Assembly: GCA_964019415.1 (NCBI GenBank)
Contig: OZ025871.1
Location: 5,114,129 to 5,178,128 of the forward strand
DNA length: 64,000 nt
Source of the DNA: Ianthella basta
Lineage: Eukaryota > Porifera > Demospongiae > Verongiida > Ianthellidae
Direction: 5' to 3'
Each line of letters begins with the position of its first letter. Positions within the stretch are counted from its first letter, which is position 1. Shown one piece after another: positions 50,901 to 59,611 of the stretch. Below the pieces are notes generated by a model. It saw only the letters and a list, made by a program, of their open reading frames with translations. It made no database searches and had not been told where the DNA came from. The position numbers and the translations under genes are program-made.

Positions 50901-53900
50901 GACCCTTTCAATCTATAATGATGTGTATTGACGTCACCTATAGACATTAGTGTGTGAAGCACATATTTGATTAAGATTGTCGTTGAAGAGCTAAACATTA
51001 TCTGCAAAAAATGGAACTTGAATGAAGTTATGTTTTTCTTGTCAAATTTGTATTTAGAGAGCATTCACCTACAGCACAATCAGGAAACTTGCAGCCATGG
51101 AAGATCACTGCAGTTGGTTGTGGAAAACGCCATTCTATGCGAAGGCATTGCTCTACCCATATATACTAACCTTATGTTGGAATAGCTAGCTGCAAATGAG
51201 AACAACTTCATCGGAAACCACTAACGCTCACAGGCTTCATTTAATGTCAGAATTGCTGACGAGTCACCGTAAGGGTTGCGGTTATGTGATGCACGTGACT
51301 TTTGGCGACGTTCATTCAACATTGATCTTAACATCTCTACTACACTAAACATTTCAGTAGCTGATTCAACTAGTTTTGGTTTATAGAGTGTGTACTTAAC
51401 CCTCAGCGTGCATGCACCACAGGGTTACGGTAGTCGTCGGTGTTTGTCTGTCTCACCTTGTTCTTGCCCTACAGCCTACAAAGCGGCTTCAGAGCGACGC
51501 TAACAGCTTCAGTGCAACACTCACTCTAAAACTATCTGGGTGATTGCGCTAAAACGGCCGCATTCCAGAGCTATATAGTAACTGGACGTGTACGTTCGGC
51601 TGCAATGCAACAGGAGCCAAATGGAGAACTATATTGCACAATGTACCTGAGCAAGTAGTAGTTGACGCGCAGGGTGACAGCTGTATGGCCTGAAATTATG
51701 CAATAGAAAATGAATAATCATTAGAACTGTGAAGTGGTACTGGGACAGCGTGTAACAGAGAATTAAGCAGCGAGGAAGGTGCGCACAGTGTGTGAGGTCA
51801 GCTATAGTCCACATCGTGGGCAAAAGTGCGAAGTCAGCAAAACTCCACATGGTTTTAGTGTGTACAGCGAGGCTGCTTGCATTTTGAATGTATGCCCTTG
51901 TTTTACAGTGACACAGTGCACAGGGTTCTGCACTGTGTCACTGCAGTGCTCTCATTTAATCAGCTGGCGATGCATAAGATAAATTTATAGAATGGAATAG
52001 CTTAATTTCTGTATTCATGGTGCCTGATAGGTGTACTTGTGAAGGTCTTGTAAATATGGAGTATTATTCATAACTCTCTCTCAAGACATTAGCACAGACT
52101 AGAATAGTACACTACTAGCTTGTCTGCTTCTTCTCTTGTATTCTGCAGTTGTGGAAAGAGGAGGAATGGGAGAGGCTCCCTTGTCATTCAGTGGAGAGGA
52201 TAAGGTTTGTTAGCTTGGATGTTAAAAGTTGCTGAAAGTTGTCGAATGTGTATATGTGTAAATGTGTGTGTAGGTGCATGTGCGCTTGAACATGTATTTC
52301 TGTCTAATCTGTGGAAGATCAGCATCAACAGCCACTATATAATTATGTATATGCACATTTATAGGAAGATCAGCATCAACAGCCACTATGTATATGCACA
52401 TTTAAAATTAGAATGCCCTTCAATATTTTCTCTTACTATAACTGTGGCTGAAATATTATTATACAGTTATTTTGTGATTCCTTCTTATGTACGTTTTAAT
52501 CAGTCTGTGTAGTGATGATTGTAGCATGATTTATTTATTAATGGAAGTGCTACACACAGTATCATAAAATATAATATACTGCCAAATATAATATAGTTGT
52601 TTAAGACAGCATATTATAAGCTAAAGGGTCGGCTAAAGATCTGGAGGTTGCCGGTGCTGGTCCGGTTCACTGCCATTTTTCCCTTCCCCCCTCTTTCCTT
52701 ACCATGTGTAGTTCCGAACGTTGTCTTTCATTAGCGTCACCATGGTACATAGACCATCTTAATCAACATATTATAAGCTATAGTAAACTGGCAATGTCGA
52801 TAAAATTAAAATAAAAATCTATTGATGGTGCACTCATGTACACCCACATGAAAAAGATATCATTGTAAAGTAATTAAGTCAAAATCAGTAGGCTAAGATG
52901 TCCCCAGCATGGCTGCCACGTTCTTATGCTGTGCGGCCACTGAAATCTGCTGGAGTAGATACTGGTAGGCAAGCTCAGGCCCATTAAGGACTGGCCATGC
53001 AGCTGTGGGGCCTTCCTGTAAGGGTTCCGCCCCATTGTTTATACAGCGGATAGCTATACAAACTGTTTGTGTAAATTATGACCACGACTTCCTGTAAGCG
53101 TATATAAAGGATAGGGCCTAGGGACCTAATTAGTTCAAAATGGCGGACACCAAGCAAATGGCTAAGTGAATCGGAAACGACTCACATACGGAGAAGAAGG
53201 GGTACGTCTTTGCTCCTTTCGCAGTCATTACGCTATTCAGCACTACGAATCACGAGTTTTGGCCAAGGTGCTTGTTTGTAGAGGCTATGGTAGCTTTTGG
53301 AGAGGCATATTTCGCGCTGCAGGATGCTTTCGTTCAGCATCCTTTTGACCCGTTCTCGGCGCTGGTGAGTCCTACAGTGAAGCACCTACGTCACATTAGA
53401 GAACACAATGTAGTAACAAGGAGAGTGCAAAATTTATTCCTATTTGTCCAGGATTTGATCGCCGTATTTTCTGTTTTGGTATTGAAAATGGCTTCAGTTC
53501 GGGTACGCTTTCCAGAGCGACTGTTTCGCCTAGCCCTCAGCTGTGGGTCGCGCTTCACGTCCTGGACACTCTTCCACTCGAAGAAAACAGCAAAAGCTTC
53601 AGCTAGGTTGTACAAGGGGAAAGAAAGCGCATTACATTGTATGCATAAATCATCACGCCATTTTGTGTGCCTGTCCTTAACGCGCTTGAGAGGGGTTCAC
53701 CTGACTGCTGCTGGATTTGATGGCCAAGCTCCAGAAAAAAGGAAAAAAGGCAGGGCCTCTGAGCCAAAAACACCAGATGTTTCGACAGCCACTGGGATGA
53801 TGTGGTGAGTGCTGGCCAGCTCTGCATACTTGGCCCTATTCTTCTGTTACACCTGGTCAGCCACGGCCCCAGTACTCCCAGCAGCCAGGTCAATGCGGGA

Positions 53901-56900
53901 TGGGGCAAAGGTGTCGGGGCACATAGCGTCCCACATCGAAAGACTGCCATTCTCTTGTGTATATCGCAAAATTTTGTGACCTAAAAATTTCGCGAATCGC
54001 TGCCACAACAGGTGTCAGAAATGTTCGTGAATGAAAATTTCGCAAAGGAGACTCTACAAGGTAGACATTAAAGCCTTTTTAGTGTAAATAGCAGGAGCAA
54101 TCACTTCTAAAATGAAGCAAACGAAAGAGCTACACGCTGTTTGTTGATCAGCCATTTTATTATGACATCATGTGCATACACAAGTTATTATTATAACATA
54201 GGTATCATATGCATATAAAATTTGTGATAGAAATTTTCGCGAATTGCTTCATTTGCGAAATTCGCGAAAATTATTGGTTGCGAACATTTTGCAATATACG
54301 GTATCATGCTTTCAAAAATGGTCTAGCCGGCGTTCCGTGAGCTTCAATGCTTCAACCCTGCTGGTGATAGCTGCATCAAATTAATGGATACAGATTGGCT
54401 GATATAGGTGATCCCAAAAGAATGACATCCGTGGGGCTAACCTTACATAAGTCATGGGCCACCTGCAGTAGCTGCTTCCAATGAGTTCCAATCAGCTCTG
54501 TTTTGTGGTGATTGAGGTGTAGACCCATCTCCCGTTTCACCAACTGGAAGTCCTGAAGATCTCCTCTCTGCCTCCAAGTGGCCTGTCATCCAGGTAGAAA
54601 ATTCTGAACACAGGCTGCAGCTATAGAACTAGTGGATAGATAACTGGGCAGAACAGCAGAGATCCAAGTAGATCACCCTGCTGCACACCCTCAGCAGAAA
54701 GCAAAACAGCTTCCTGAAAGGAGAGGGTGGAGGGGGCAGAACAACAGGAAAACAGGTAAGGGTAAAGCTCTGGGATGTACTTACAGGCTGCTTCAAGGAC
54801 CTTGTCTCGCCTGACCATGTTAAAGGCATTGTTAAAGTCCAGTTTGGCAAGAACATGATCTATGGGCAACTCCTTCTGGTATAGCGGGCTGAATGGATTG
54901 CTGCTTCAGCTCCCAATAGCACATCATACCCTAGCTGCAGTGGTGACAGAAATGAGCCCATTTGGTTCTCGCAGATGTTGTGGTCTGAGACCATCTGGCC
55001 CCCCAGCAGAGCCCCTTGGAAAGGAATGGATGGCTTAAGCCACTTCATTCTCACTCACCACCAATGCTGCTTTCAATGCTTACCCTTTAGGTGCTGGTGG
55101 GAGGCATGCAGGTGTCTGGATGAGCAGCTGGGTGCTTGGACCTCAGGGTAGTAATGGTGGCTCCCTTCCGCAATAGTGTCCTCTGAACAGGCTAGGCAAA
55201 CAGCATCCCTAAAATCCCCCTCTTTCAACTTTGCTGAGACCCTGGTAGCAACAAGCTGGAATGCATCAGGATCATCTTGGTGTTTGGTGGGTGACAGAGC
55301 TGGGGGCAGATCCCTGGTAGCTTGTAGGTGGAGGTAGGTTGCTCTTCTCTGAAAGCCAACCAACCAAGTTCCAGCGGTGCCCTCCTCTCCTAGGTACACG
55401 AAGACAATGGTTGGAGAAATTCAGTAGGCACATCCAGGTGGCTACATCATTTGCCACTGTAACTCGTTCTTCTGTGGCTAACTTCCTTGGCTAGATTGCG
55501 TGAAGTCTCGGGAAGCTTCTTCAAAATTGGGATATGCAATCTTCCGGTGAAGACTGCCGGTGCTGTTGCAGGCTCCTGCGGTGGTGGATGACAAACAACA
55601 GCAGCAGCAGTGACAGCAGCTGCATGGACTAGGCCAATGGAGCTAAGTGCTTCTCCTGAGCCAGCGCATCGGTGCCTGACTGGTCCATGTACATGAATGG
55701 CGCCATCTCTCCTCACAGTCATAGTACAAAGGCAAACTGTACACCGTGCACGGGAGGCTGATTGCCCATCCAGGTCCGCACGTCCCTCTGACACGGCCAA
55801 CTTGTCCCACTGCCACAACTCTGCAGCAATTGATGCTCCCATTCAATGCCGAATCAATGCGGAATCAACTGCCCCGATTGCCACCCATCTGCCAACTTGC
55901 ACCTTAAATAGATAGTAACTTGATCATACTTTTGGACAATCAACCACACCAAGAAACACTTTTGTCAACTTGTTTTATATGCCTGATGAAGCCCGCGATG
56001 GATGAAACATTGCATTGAATGAACAAGTGTTTTCTTGTGTGCTTGATCCAAAAGAAGGATCAAGCTACTGTGATTCTTCTGTGTTCCAATTCATCTCAGC
56101 CTTCTGTGGTGTGAAGTTCATGTGCAGACATACAGTGTGAATGTGGTAAAGGCCTGATTAGCTGAGTAGAGTCAGCTCAAACACTAGCCAGTATGATCAC
56201 TAATAATTCAGATGTTTCAGCAGCACTAGCGCTGCTATCTTCAGTGAATAATGACACATGTAGGAGTGTATAAATATGGATAGTTGTGTGAGGCTTTAAT
56301 GAATAATGCTAACACTTGTTGAGGAAGAGTTTGAGCATTAATCACGTGGTAGACTTTGAGTGGGCCTTTGAATTCTTCAGCTGCAGAAATGGGTATACAA
56401 GTATCAAGTTAATTGCTGTTATTTATACCATTCCCCAACCAACGTCTGGACATGGTAATGAATCTCTGTTCTATTGAATTTATTAGCATCCCCACTCATG
56501 TCATATTCACTGATGAATGCAGCCAGCTGAAACATCTGAATTTATTGTAATGGACCTGGCAAGTATTATCACTAGAACTATATCATGACTTGTTAATGTG
56601 CCCACAGATGTTGTCATGGAAACATTTCCATTTATGCAGTTATAATTACCTGTGGCTTCTATTTTGTTGTCACTATAGCTGGGACATTATGGTCAGAGAG
56701 GGAAGTATCTCATCATACAATACAGTAATAAAACTGAATCGTTAATTTGCAGAGCACATGTTTGGCAATTAACTTATTAAAATGTGCAATATAGCCATTG
56801 AAATTCATTACTCATTGTATACATAACTAGGCTTGCTAGACGATCCCTGCATACCTGACTGACTGATTGACTGCATACCTCTACAATCTTCTCCTCCACG

Positions 56901-59611
56901 TAACGTTACAATTAGCTTGTTTGCATCCATGGCTTGATTTTTGCTGCTCCACAAGATATCAATTGATCAATCAATCAGTCAATCGGTATTATTAGAGTGC
57001 ACCACACCAAATGGTGCTAGGACACAAAAGGTCTAATGCAGCACTAGAACACAAGTATAACTACCAGGGATAGTTCAACAGAAGGAAAAAGAAGAACAGA
57101 GTTGGGAGCATGGACAAAAAGGCATGCATGTGCTTACACGCCAAAACAGGCACACCACATAGAGCTAAGATACTTTAGAATCCTAGGATCAGCGCATGCT
57201 AGAGACAGTACAATGGCAGTCTGTTCACTATGACTCTGCTCTTAAAATCTGTCCCAACGATTGGCTTCTGTTATCAAAGGCTGCCTGAGGTGGTCCCAGG
57301 CAGGGCACTGTATTAGCCAGTGGCAGACATCTTCCACCTCTTGACACTGGCATTCCTTGCATACTCTCTCCTCCCTGTCCATTCCTTGCCACCTTCCAAC
57401 CTCTATCTGAAATTGTGCTGTCCTAGAAATGGCCTCTGATGCCCATTTCATTGAACGAATCAGTCAATATACATGAAGCAATAGCATCGCGTAATGCTCA
57501 CAGACGGGGAGATGACTGGAAAGTGATTTGTTTGGGTCAAATGCGCCTGTTCTGCTTTTCCTCTAGCTTACTCCTCTGACTTTTTGTATTCGCTACTGCT
57601 GGCCAGCATGCGAGGCCAATTTCCATTCCAGATTTTGCTATATTATATACATAGATTATCAGCTTGCAATACCACCTAATGTAATTTTAAATGATAATGA
57701 CTCATGTCCTCATGCTGCATGTACAGAACACACTGCAGTGTACACCAGTGCTGTCCTTTCTTTACTTTAATTGATATAATCAGTGTGGTGGTATAATTCT
57801 AGGCACTAAGCAGCAGTACGCAATTTTTTTGCATAGGTGCGTTTTGGATGGACTGTAGACACAGTACCACAGTTTTAATGTAATTGTACTTGAGTCTTAG
57901 CGTGCAGCATGCCTTTCATGTTAAATTTCATTTGCATCTTCTGTAGATGATACTACAGTTTGCAAAGAATGTAGAAGCCTACAATGATGACATGCAACTT
58001 GTACAAGACAATTTCTGCAAGGATCAGACAATGAAGTTTGTTAAGCTTGCAATGGCTCCATTCAAGTTGGACTTTGAGAACCAGCAGAAGAGATTTGTTG
58101 AAGCAGTGTGCGATCCAGAAGGTGTGGACAAGGTGTTAACTCTTGTCAAAGGCAAAGTGAAGTATGATGATCTTCCTGACATGATTAGACAATACAAGCT
58201 CTTAGTCCTAAGTGGTGCTCCTGGTGTTGGAAAGAGCACACTAGCACGGAAGTTGTGTCAAGATATATCTAAAAAGTGTAAGCAACATGACTATCAATTG
58301 GTGCTTCTGTTGGAGCTTCGTAACCTTATTGGTTACGAGGGTAATACCGATGAGTTTCAAACCAAACACTTGCTGGAGCACTTCAGTGGCCTGATGTGTG
58401 AAGGATGCACACCAGAGATTGTGGCTAGAGCAATTGAAAGGGACTTTGGTAAGGGAGTTTTACTCATCCTAGACGGCTACGATGAGCTGTCTGCCCCACT
58501 ACGCCAGTGTCCGTATTTCCATCACCTTCTGACACACTCCCTTCAGTCTCCTCTTTCCAGCTGTGACATTGTACTAACATCCAGGTCAATAGTCACCAGT
58601 GAGATATATCAGCATATCAGTAAATCTACGGCTGCTAGACATTTTGTGAACGTGGAGGTGCTTGGATTTGGAAAGACTGAAATAAGGAATTTTGCTCGGC
58701 AGTACTTTGAGGAGCGTAACCGACCTGACCTGCTGGACTCATTTCTGGACAGGTTGGAGCAGTTTCCCCAAATGAAGAGCCTGCACTCTAACCCAGTGGT
58801 GCTGTCCATAATTTGTGTTGTTTATTTAGCCCAGGAAAACCTCCCCCGCACTCTGACTGAGGTGTATGATGCTTTTATCTGTGAGAAGTTATTGCTCAAT
58901 TCAAGGTCTTCAGATACTCAAGCTGACTCGATCTTACACCTTTCTGATGATCATGATTTTTATCAACTCTGTAGCATTGCTTGTACCTGTGTTGTTGAAC
59001 AGAAGGTCATATTTACATCATCAGAACTCCAGTGTCTTTCATCAAGGTACTCAAATCGTGAAAGTGGGTGTGGTCTCTTAACAGCACGCCCTGTGGGCAA
59101 GTTGAGGAGTACAGTAGCAGCTGTGGACAGCTTCTACTTTCTCCATCTGACCATTCAAGAGTTCCTCAGTGCCGTTCACATTTCCAGGCAGGATATTTCA
59201 GTTCAACAGAAGATCTGGGACAAGTACCTTGGACAACCCCACATGGCTCAAGTGTGGAAATTCTTTTGTGGGATAACCAAACTAGAGAACTTTGATGCAC
59301 TCCACCTCACCTCAAAGGTGAAAGACCAGGACTTCTTATTGCAGTCACTTTATGAGTCACAAAATAGTGATGTGACTAGTGCTGCAATGAAGAATGCTTT
59401 CAACGACCACCCAAAAGTAAAGCCAAGGACCCCTTACAGTGCTGTGGCTTATGGTTACTGTCTACAGCAACACCAGAGCATGAAGAAACTCGCTGTTGTC
59501 TGTCGTAAAGACATTCGAGTTTACATTGGTAATCTTCTATCTCCAGTATTCCAATCAGCTTCTGGCTTGCATCTGACACTCAGTAGATGTCACCCTAAAG
59601 GTGAACCTTGA
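38968..59611 (+). CDS. Membrane leader-2A-CARD-NACHT protein (NLR-type), gene C
   Basis: Coding exons: 38965-39247 (ATG 38968), 39497-39591, 41059-41293, 41394-41490, 42411-42549, 42645-42762, 49237-49560, 52149-52204, 57947-59611. All borders are AG/GT and every junction phase agrees (1, 0, 1, 2, 0, 1, 1, 0), giving 1,002 residues without a stop. Residues 39-74 are strongly hydrophobic; 204-231 hold CRHCKNC and a second hydrophobic run; 283-303 a third, running into GDVEVNPGP (304-312, 42708-42734), the 2A motif. 322-429 is a CARD (SLREKLKLNVLLHMGLIDKL, GGFMSHYEEQA, FLTFCKILRE). The last exon carries NACHT: Walker A GAPGVGKST (538-546), Walker B VLLILDGYDEL (619-629), sensor LTSRS, and the NLR motif FYFLHLTIQEFLSAV (844-858). 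It stops near YSAVAYGYCLQQHQSM, where a first leucine-rich repeat normally begins. Known role of the family: cytosolic pattern sensing and oligomer signalling. The 2A should release a separate N-terminal product of about 311 residues. An optional small exon near 39367 is possible. Confidence 0.75.
39592..41058 (+). other. Gene C intron, no further feature
   Basis: AT-rich intron of about 1.5 kb. No repeat or exon is supported. The short block at 39367-39451 in the preceding intron has an acceptor and an open frame and might be an alternative exon, but does not fit the phases without a second donor choice. Confidence 0.5.
42708..42734 (+). other. 2A recoding motif GDVEVNPGP in gene C
   Basis: The motif matches the conserved D(V/I)ExNPGP of 2A and 2A-like sequences, in which the ribosome omits the Gly-Pro peptide bond and continues. 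It follows directly on the hydrophobic run VTFLSLLLILA. It lies at residues 304-312 of the chained frame. It differs from the A/B version (GDIETNPGP), so it is not a recent copy of them. Confidence 0.85.
43301..43789 (+). repeat. Dispersed 489-bp repeat, copy 1
   Basis: Begins AGCTGAATGCCCGCCCTTCG and continues alike with 63304-63786 to a shared TTATA.TAAGATT end. A CCCGCCCTTCGGGTGGG stem-loop marks the start. The paralogous segment at 23,640 lacks it, giving an empty site. No intact open frame. Probably a SINE or a 5'-truncated LINE-type repeat. Confidence 0.75.
44270..46470 (+). mobile_element. Non-LTR retrotransposon (LINE) remnant, forward
   Basis: Fragments in order: EEVHRSIAS ... GISGEMLKPGGE (region before the RT), MSKAWTS, VIPVHKKGSKLQCKNCRGIS and LLSISGKVYTKIL (fingers), DQSAFQKKRNCTDQLFTVR, FMVCVDLEQAYN (motif A), PCLFNMCIDHILREAM, LLLFADDLMLVAK (YADD-type box at about 45780) and LLYGSETWTLQTRH near the end. 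It has many stops and shifts. A 130-145-bp internal tandem duplication (44855-44999 and 45022-45155) repeats the GEMLK region. The general type resembles RTE/L1-like endonuclease LINEs; the clade is not fixed. Confidence 0.8.
46980..47163. repeat. Near-perfect 84-bp inverted repeat
   Basis: Arms 46980-47063 and 47080-47163 differ at about one base around a 16-bp centre. Each arm holds GACCAGAGCATCTGGTC followed by GAAACGTC. In RNA it would form a long hairpin. It lies about 200 bp beyond the 3' end of the reverse LINE at 47368-48582. Confidence 0.9.
47368..48582 (-). mobile_element. LINE ORF C-terminal part with zinc knuckle and PD-D/E nuclease
   Basis: A continuous 404-codon reverse-strand frame. 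The early part is RT thumb (VNQGGLGFRSCSSLAPSAFL, DQTSRSRILGASSRESGAW). It is followed by CSSC....FGHHGLSC (CCHC-type) and then RPDGVTMI ... FLVWDATCVDT, the RPD and D/E spacing of the restriction-like endonucleases of R2/R4-type LINEs, which nick the target. It ends GYAASMLGSLPASDID. The upstream RT catalytic core is absent, so this copy is 5'-truncated. A second, older copy of the same family lies at 52.9-55.9 kb. Clade assignment is inferred from the nuclease type. Confidence 0.75.
49237..49560 (+). CDS. CARD exon of gene C
   Basis: Acceptor TATATCTCAG, phase 1 at both ends. It encodes SGSSTQPISTWNADAVVSLR and the full six-helix CARD-like region. Its equivalent in gene B (32986-33312) has the same phases and nearly the same length (327 versus 324 bp), with about half the residues alike. 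DFLTFCKILRE.....WADELE is the helix 5-6 part. Listed separately because it lies far from its 2A exon. Confidence 0.75.
50389..50752. mobile_element. Foldback/MITE-like element with 87-bp inverted ends
   Basis: Arms 50389-50475 and 50666-50752 are complementary with few mismatches. The tips read AATTGCTTTTTGCAGTTAGC and its complement. The centre contains another hairpin (GTATCCAC ... GTGGATAC). Part of the right arm recurs at 50869-50918 with several changes, as if an older copy abuts it. No coding capacity. Confidence 0.8.
51907..51942. repeat. Perfect 14-bp hairpin
   Basis: AGTGACACAGTGCA and TGCACTGTGTCACT flank an 8-base loop inside a gene C intron, about 200 bp before the linker exon. 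Confidence 0.8.
52149..52204 (+). CDS. Linker exon of gene C
   Basis: 56 bp, acceptor TTCTGCAG, donor GTTTGT, phase 1 to 0. It encodes VVERGGMGEAPLSFSGEDK. The linker exon of gene B (33911-33966) has the same length and phases. It joins the CARD to the NACHT exon. Confidence 0.65.
52617..52770 (+). repeat. SINE-like repeat tail
   Basis: The sequence from ccttaccatgtgtagttc to tagaccatcttaat recurs at 61510-61577. In front of it stands GGTTGCCGGTGCTGGTCCGG then TTCACTGCC, faintly like the B box of a tRNA-derived promoter. Possible SINE; no A box found. Confidence 0.4.
53026..53690 (+). mobile_element. About 0.66-kb insertion within the LINE
   Basis: LINE protein sequence breaks off at ...QQQSGEP and resumes at LQEGPTAAW. 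The DNA word gggttc stands at both borders, suggesting a short target duplication. Inside, on the + strand, TATATAAAGG (about 53100) is followed some 40 bp later by AAAATGGCGGACACC (a YY1-like start region). An open frame 53272-53808 runs out of the insertion into the LINE, so it is not a real gene as a whole. Nature unknown. Confidence 0.5.
53955..54303. mobile_element. MITE with GTATAT.GCAAAAT ends
   Basis: The left end GTATATCGCAAAATTTTG and right end CATTTTGCAATATACGGTA are inverted repeats. The interior carries several AATTTTCGCGAA palindromes. It sits inside the LINE. AT/CG-patterned repeats of this kind also occur at 30,540-31,170. Confidence 0.7.
55861..57241. other. Intron stretch with hammerhead-like hairpins
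   Basis: 55983-56008 (CTGATGA ... GAAAC) and the two arms of an inverted repeat (56205-56250 and 56504-56543, with CTGA(A/T)GA ... GAAACATCTGAATT) lie here. Otherwise AT-rich; no exon seen. Confidence 0.5.
57242..57451 (-). mobile_element. LINE C-terminal fragment
   Basis: The reverse strand reads FQIEVGRWQGMDREERVCKE then CQCQEVEDVCHWLIQCPAWD. R.C..C...EVED..HWL..CP is the cysteine/histidine ending of many LINE reverse-transcriptase proteins. About 70 residues remain. Confidence 0.75.
57947..59611 (+). CDS. NACHT exon of gene C
   Basis: One 1,665-bp exon (acceptor CATCTTCTGTAG, phase 0) holds the whole NTPase. In exon numbering: GAPGVGKST 90-98, VLLILDGYDEL 171-181, sensor TSRS 211-214, SNPVVLSIIC 281-290, FYFLHLTIQEFLSAV 396-410, stop after codon 554. 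A single large exon for NACHT is usual for NLR genes. The end at KGEP comes within what would be the first leucine-rich repeat. No LRR-like sequence follows up to 64 kb. Confidence 0.9.
   Translation: MILQFAKNVEAYNDDMQLVQDNFCKDQTMKFVKLAMAPFKLDFENQQKRFVEAVCDPEGVDKVLTLVKGKVKYDDLPDMIRQYKLLVLSGAPGVGKSTLARKLCQDISKKCKQHDYQLVLLLELRNLIGYEGNTDEFQTKHLLEHFSGLMCEGCTPEIVARAIERDFGKGVLLILDGYDELSAPLRQCPYFHHLLTHSLQSPLSSCDIVLTSRSIVTSEIYQHISKSTAARHFVNVEVLGFGKTEIRNFARQYFEERNRPDLLDSFLDRLEQFPQMKSLHSNPVVLSIICVVYLAQENLPRTLTEVYDAFICEKLLLNSRSSDTQADSILHLSDDHDFYQLCSIACTCVVEQKVIFTSSELQCLSSRYSNRESGCGLLTARPVGKLRSTVAAVDSFYFLHLTIQEFLSAVHISRQDISVQQKIWDKYLGQPHMAQVWKFFCGITKLENFDALHLTSKVKDQDFLLQSLYESQNSDVTSAAMKNAFNDHPKVKPRTPYSAVAYGYCLQQHQSMKKLAVVCRKDIRVYIGNLLSPVFQSASGLHLTLSRCHPKGEP

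Larger units (their letters stand above)
49561..52148 (+). other. Gene C intron between CARD and linker exons
   Basis: Starts with a GT/GC tract (49580-49622). It holds an inverted-repeat element (50389-50752), a partial third arm (50869-50918) and a 14-bp hairpin (51907-51942). No exon recognised. Confidence 0.6.
52880..55860 (-). mobile_element. R2/R4-like LINE copy, split by two later insertions
   Basis: The reverse strand shows an N-terminal Cys/His segment CTVCLCTMTVRRDGAIHVHG (55,770), then FQLVATRVSAKLKEGDFRDA, PLQLGYDVLLGAEAAIHSA, LAKLDFNNAFNMVRRDKVLE (RT motif A, 54.8 kb) and GVQQGDLLGSLLF. Further on come the end of the nuclease region (AVADQV..KNRAKYAEL near 53.85 kb) and finally NGPELAYQYLLQQIS ... 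AAMLGTS (52.9-53.0 kb). The parts resemble the 404-codon LINE at 47.4-48.6 kb. Several stops and shifts. Insertions at about 53026-53690 and 53955-54303 interrupt it. It lies within the gene C intron before NACHT. Confidence 0.75.

Noticed and set aside
53272-53808. 178-codon frame with hydrophobic middle
   Set aside because: It runs from an insertion into the opposite strand of a LINE, so the two halves have different origins.
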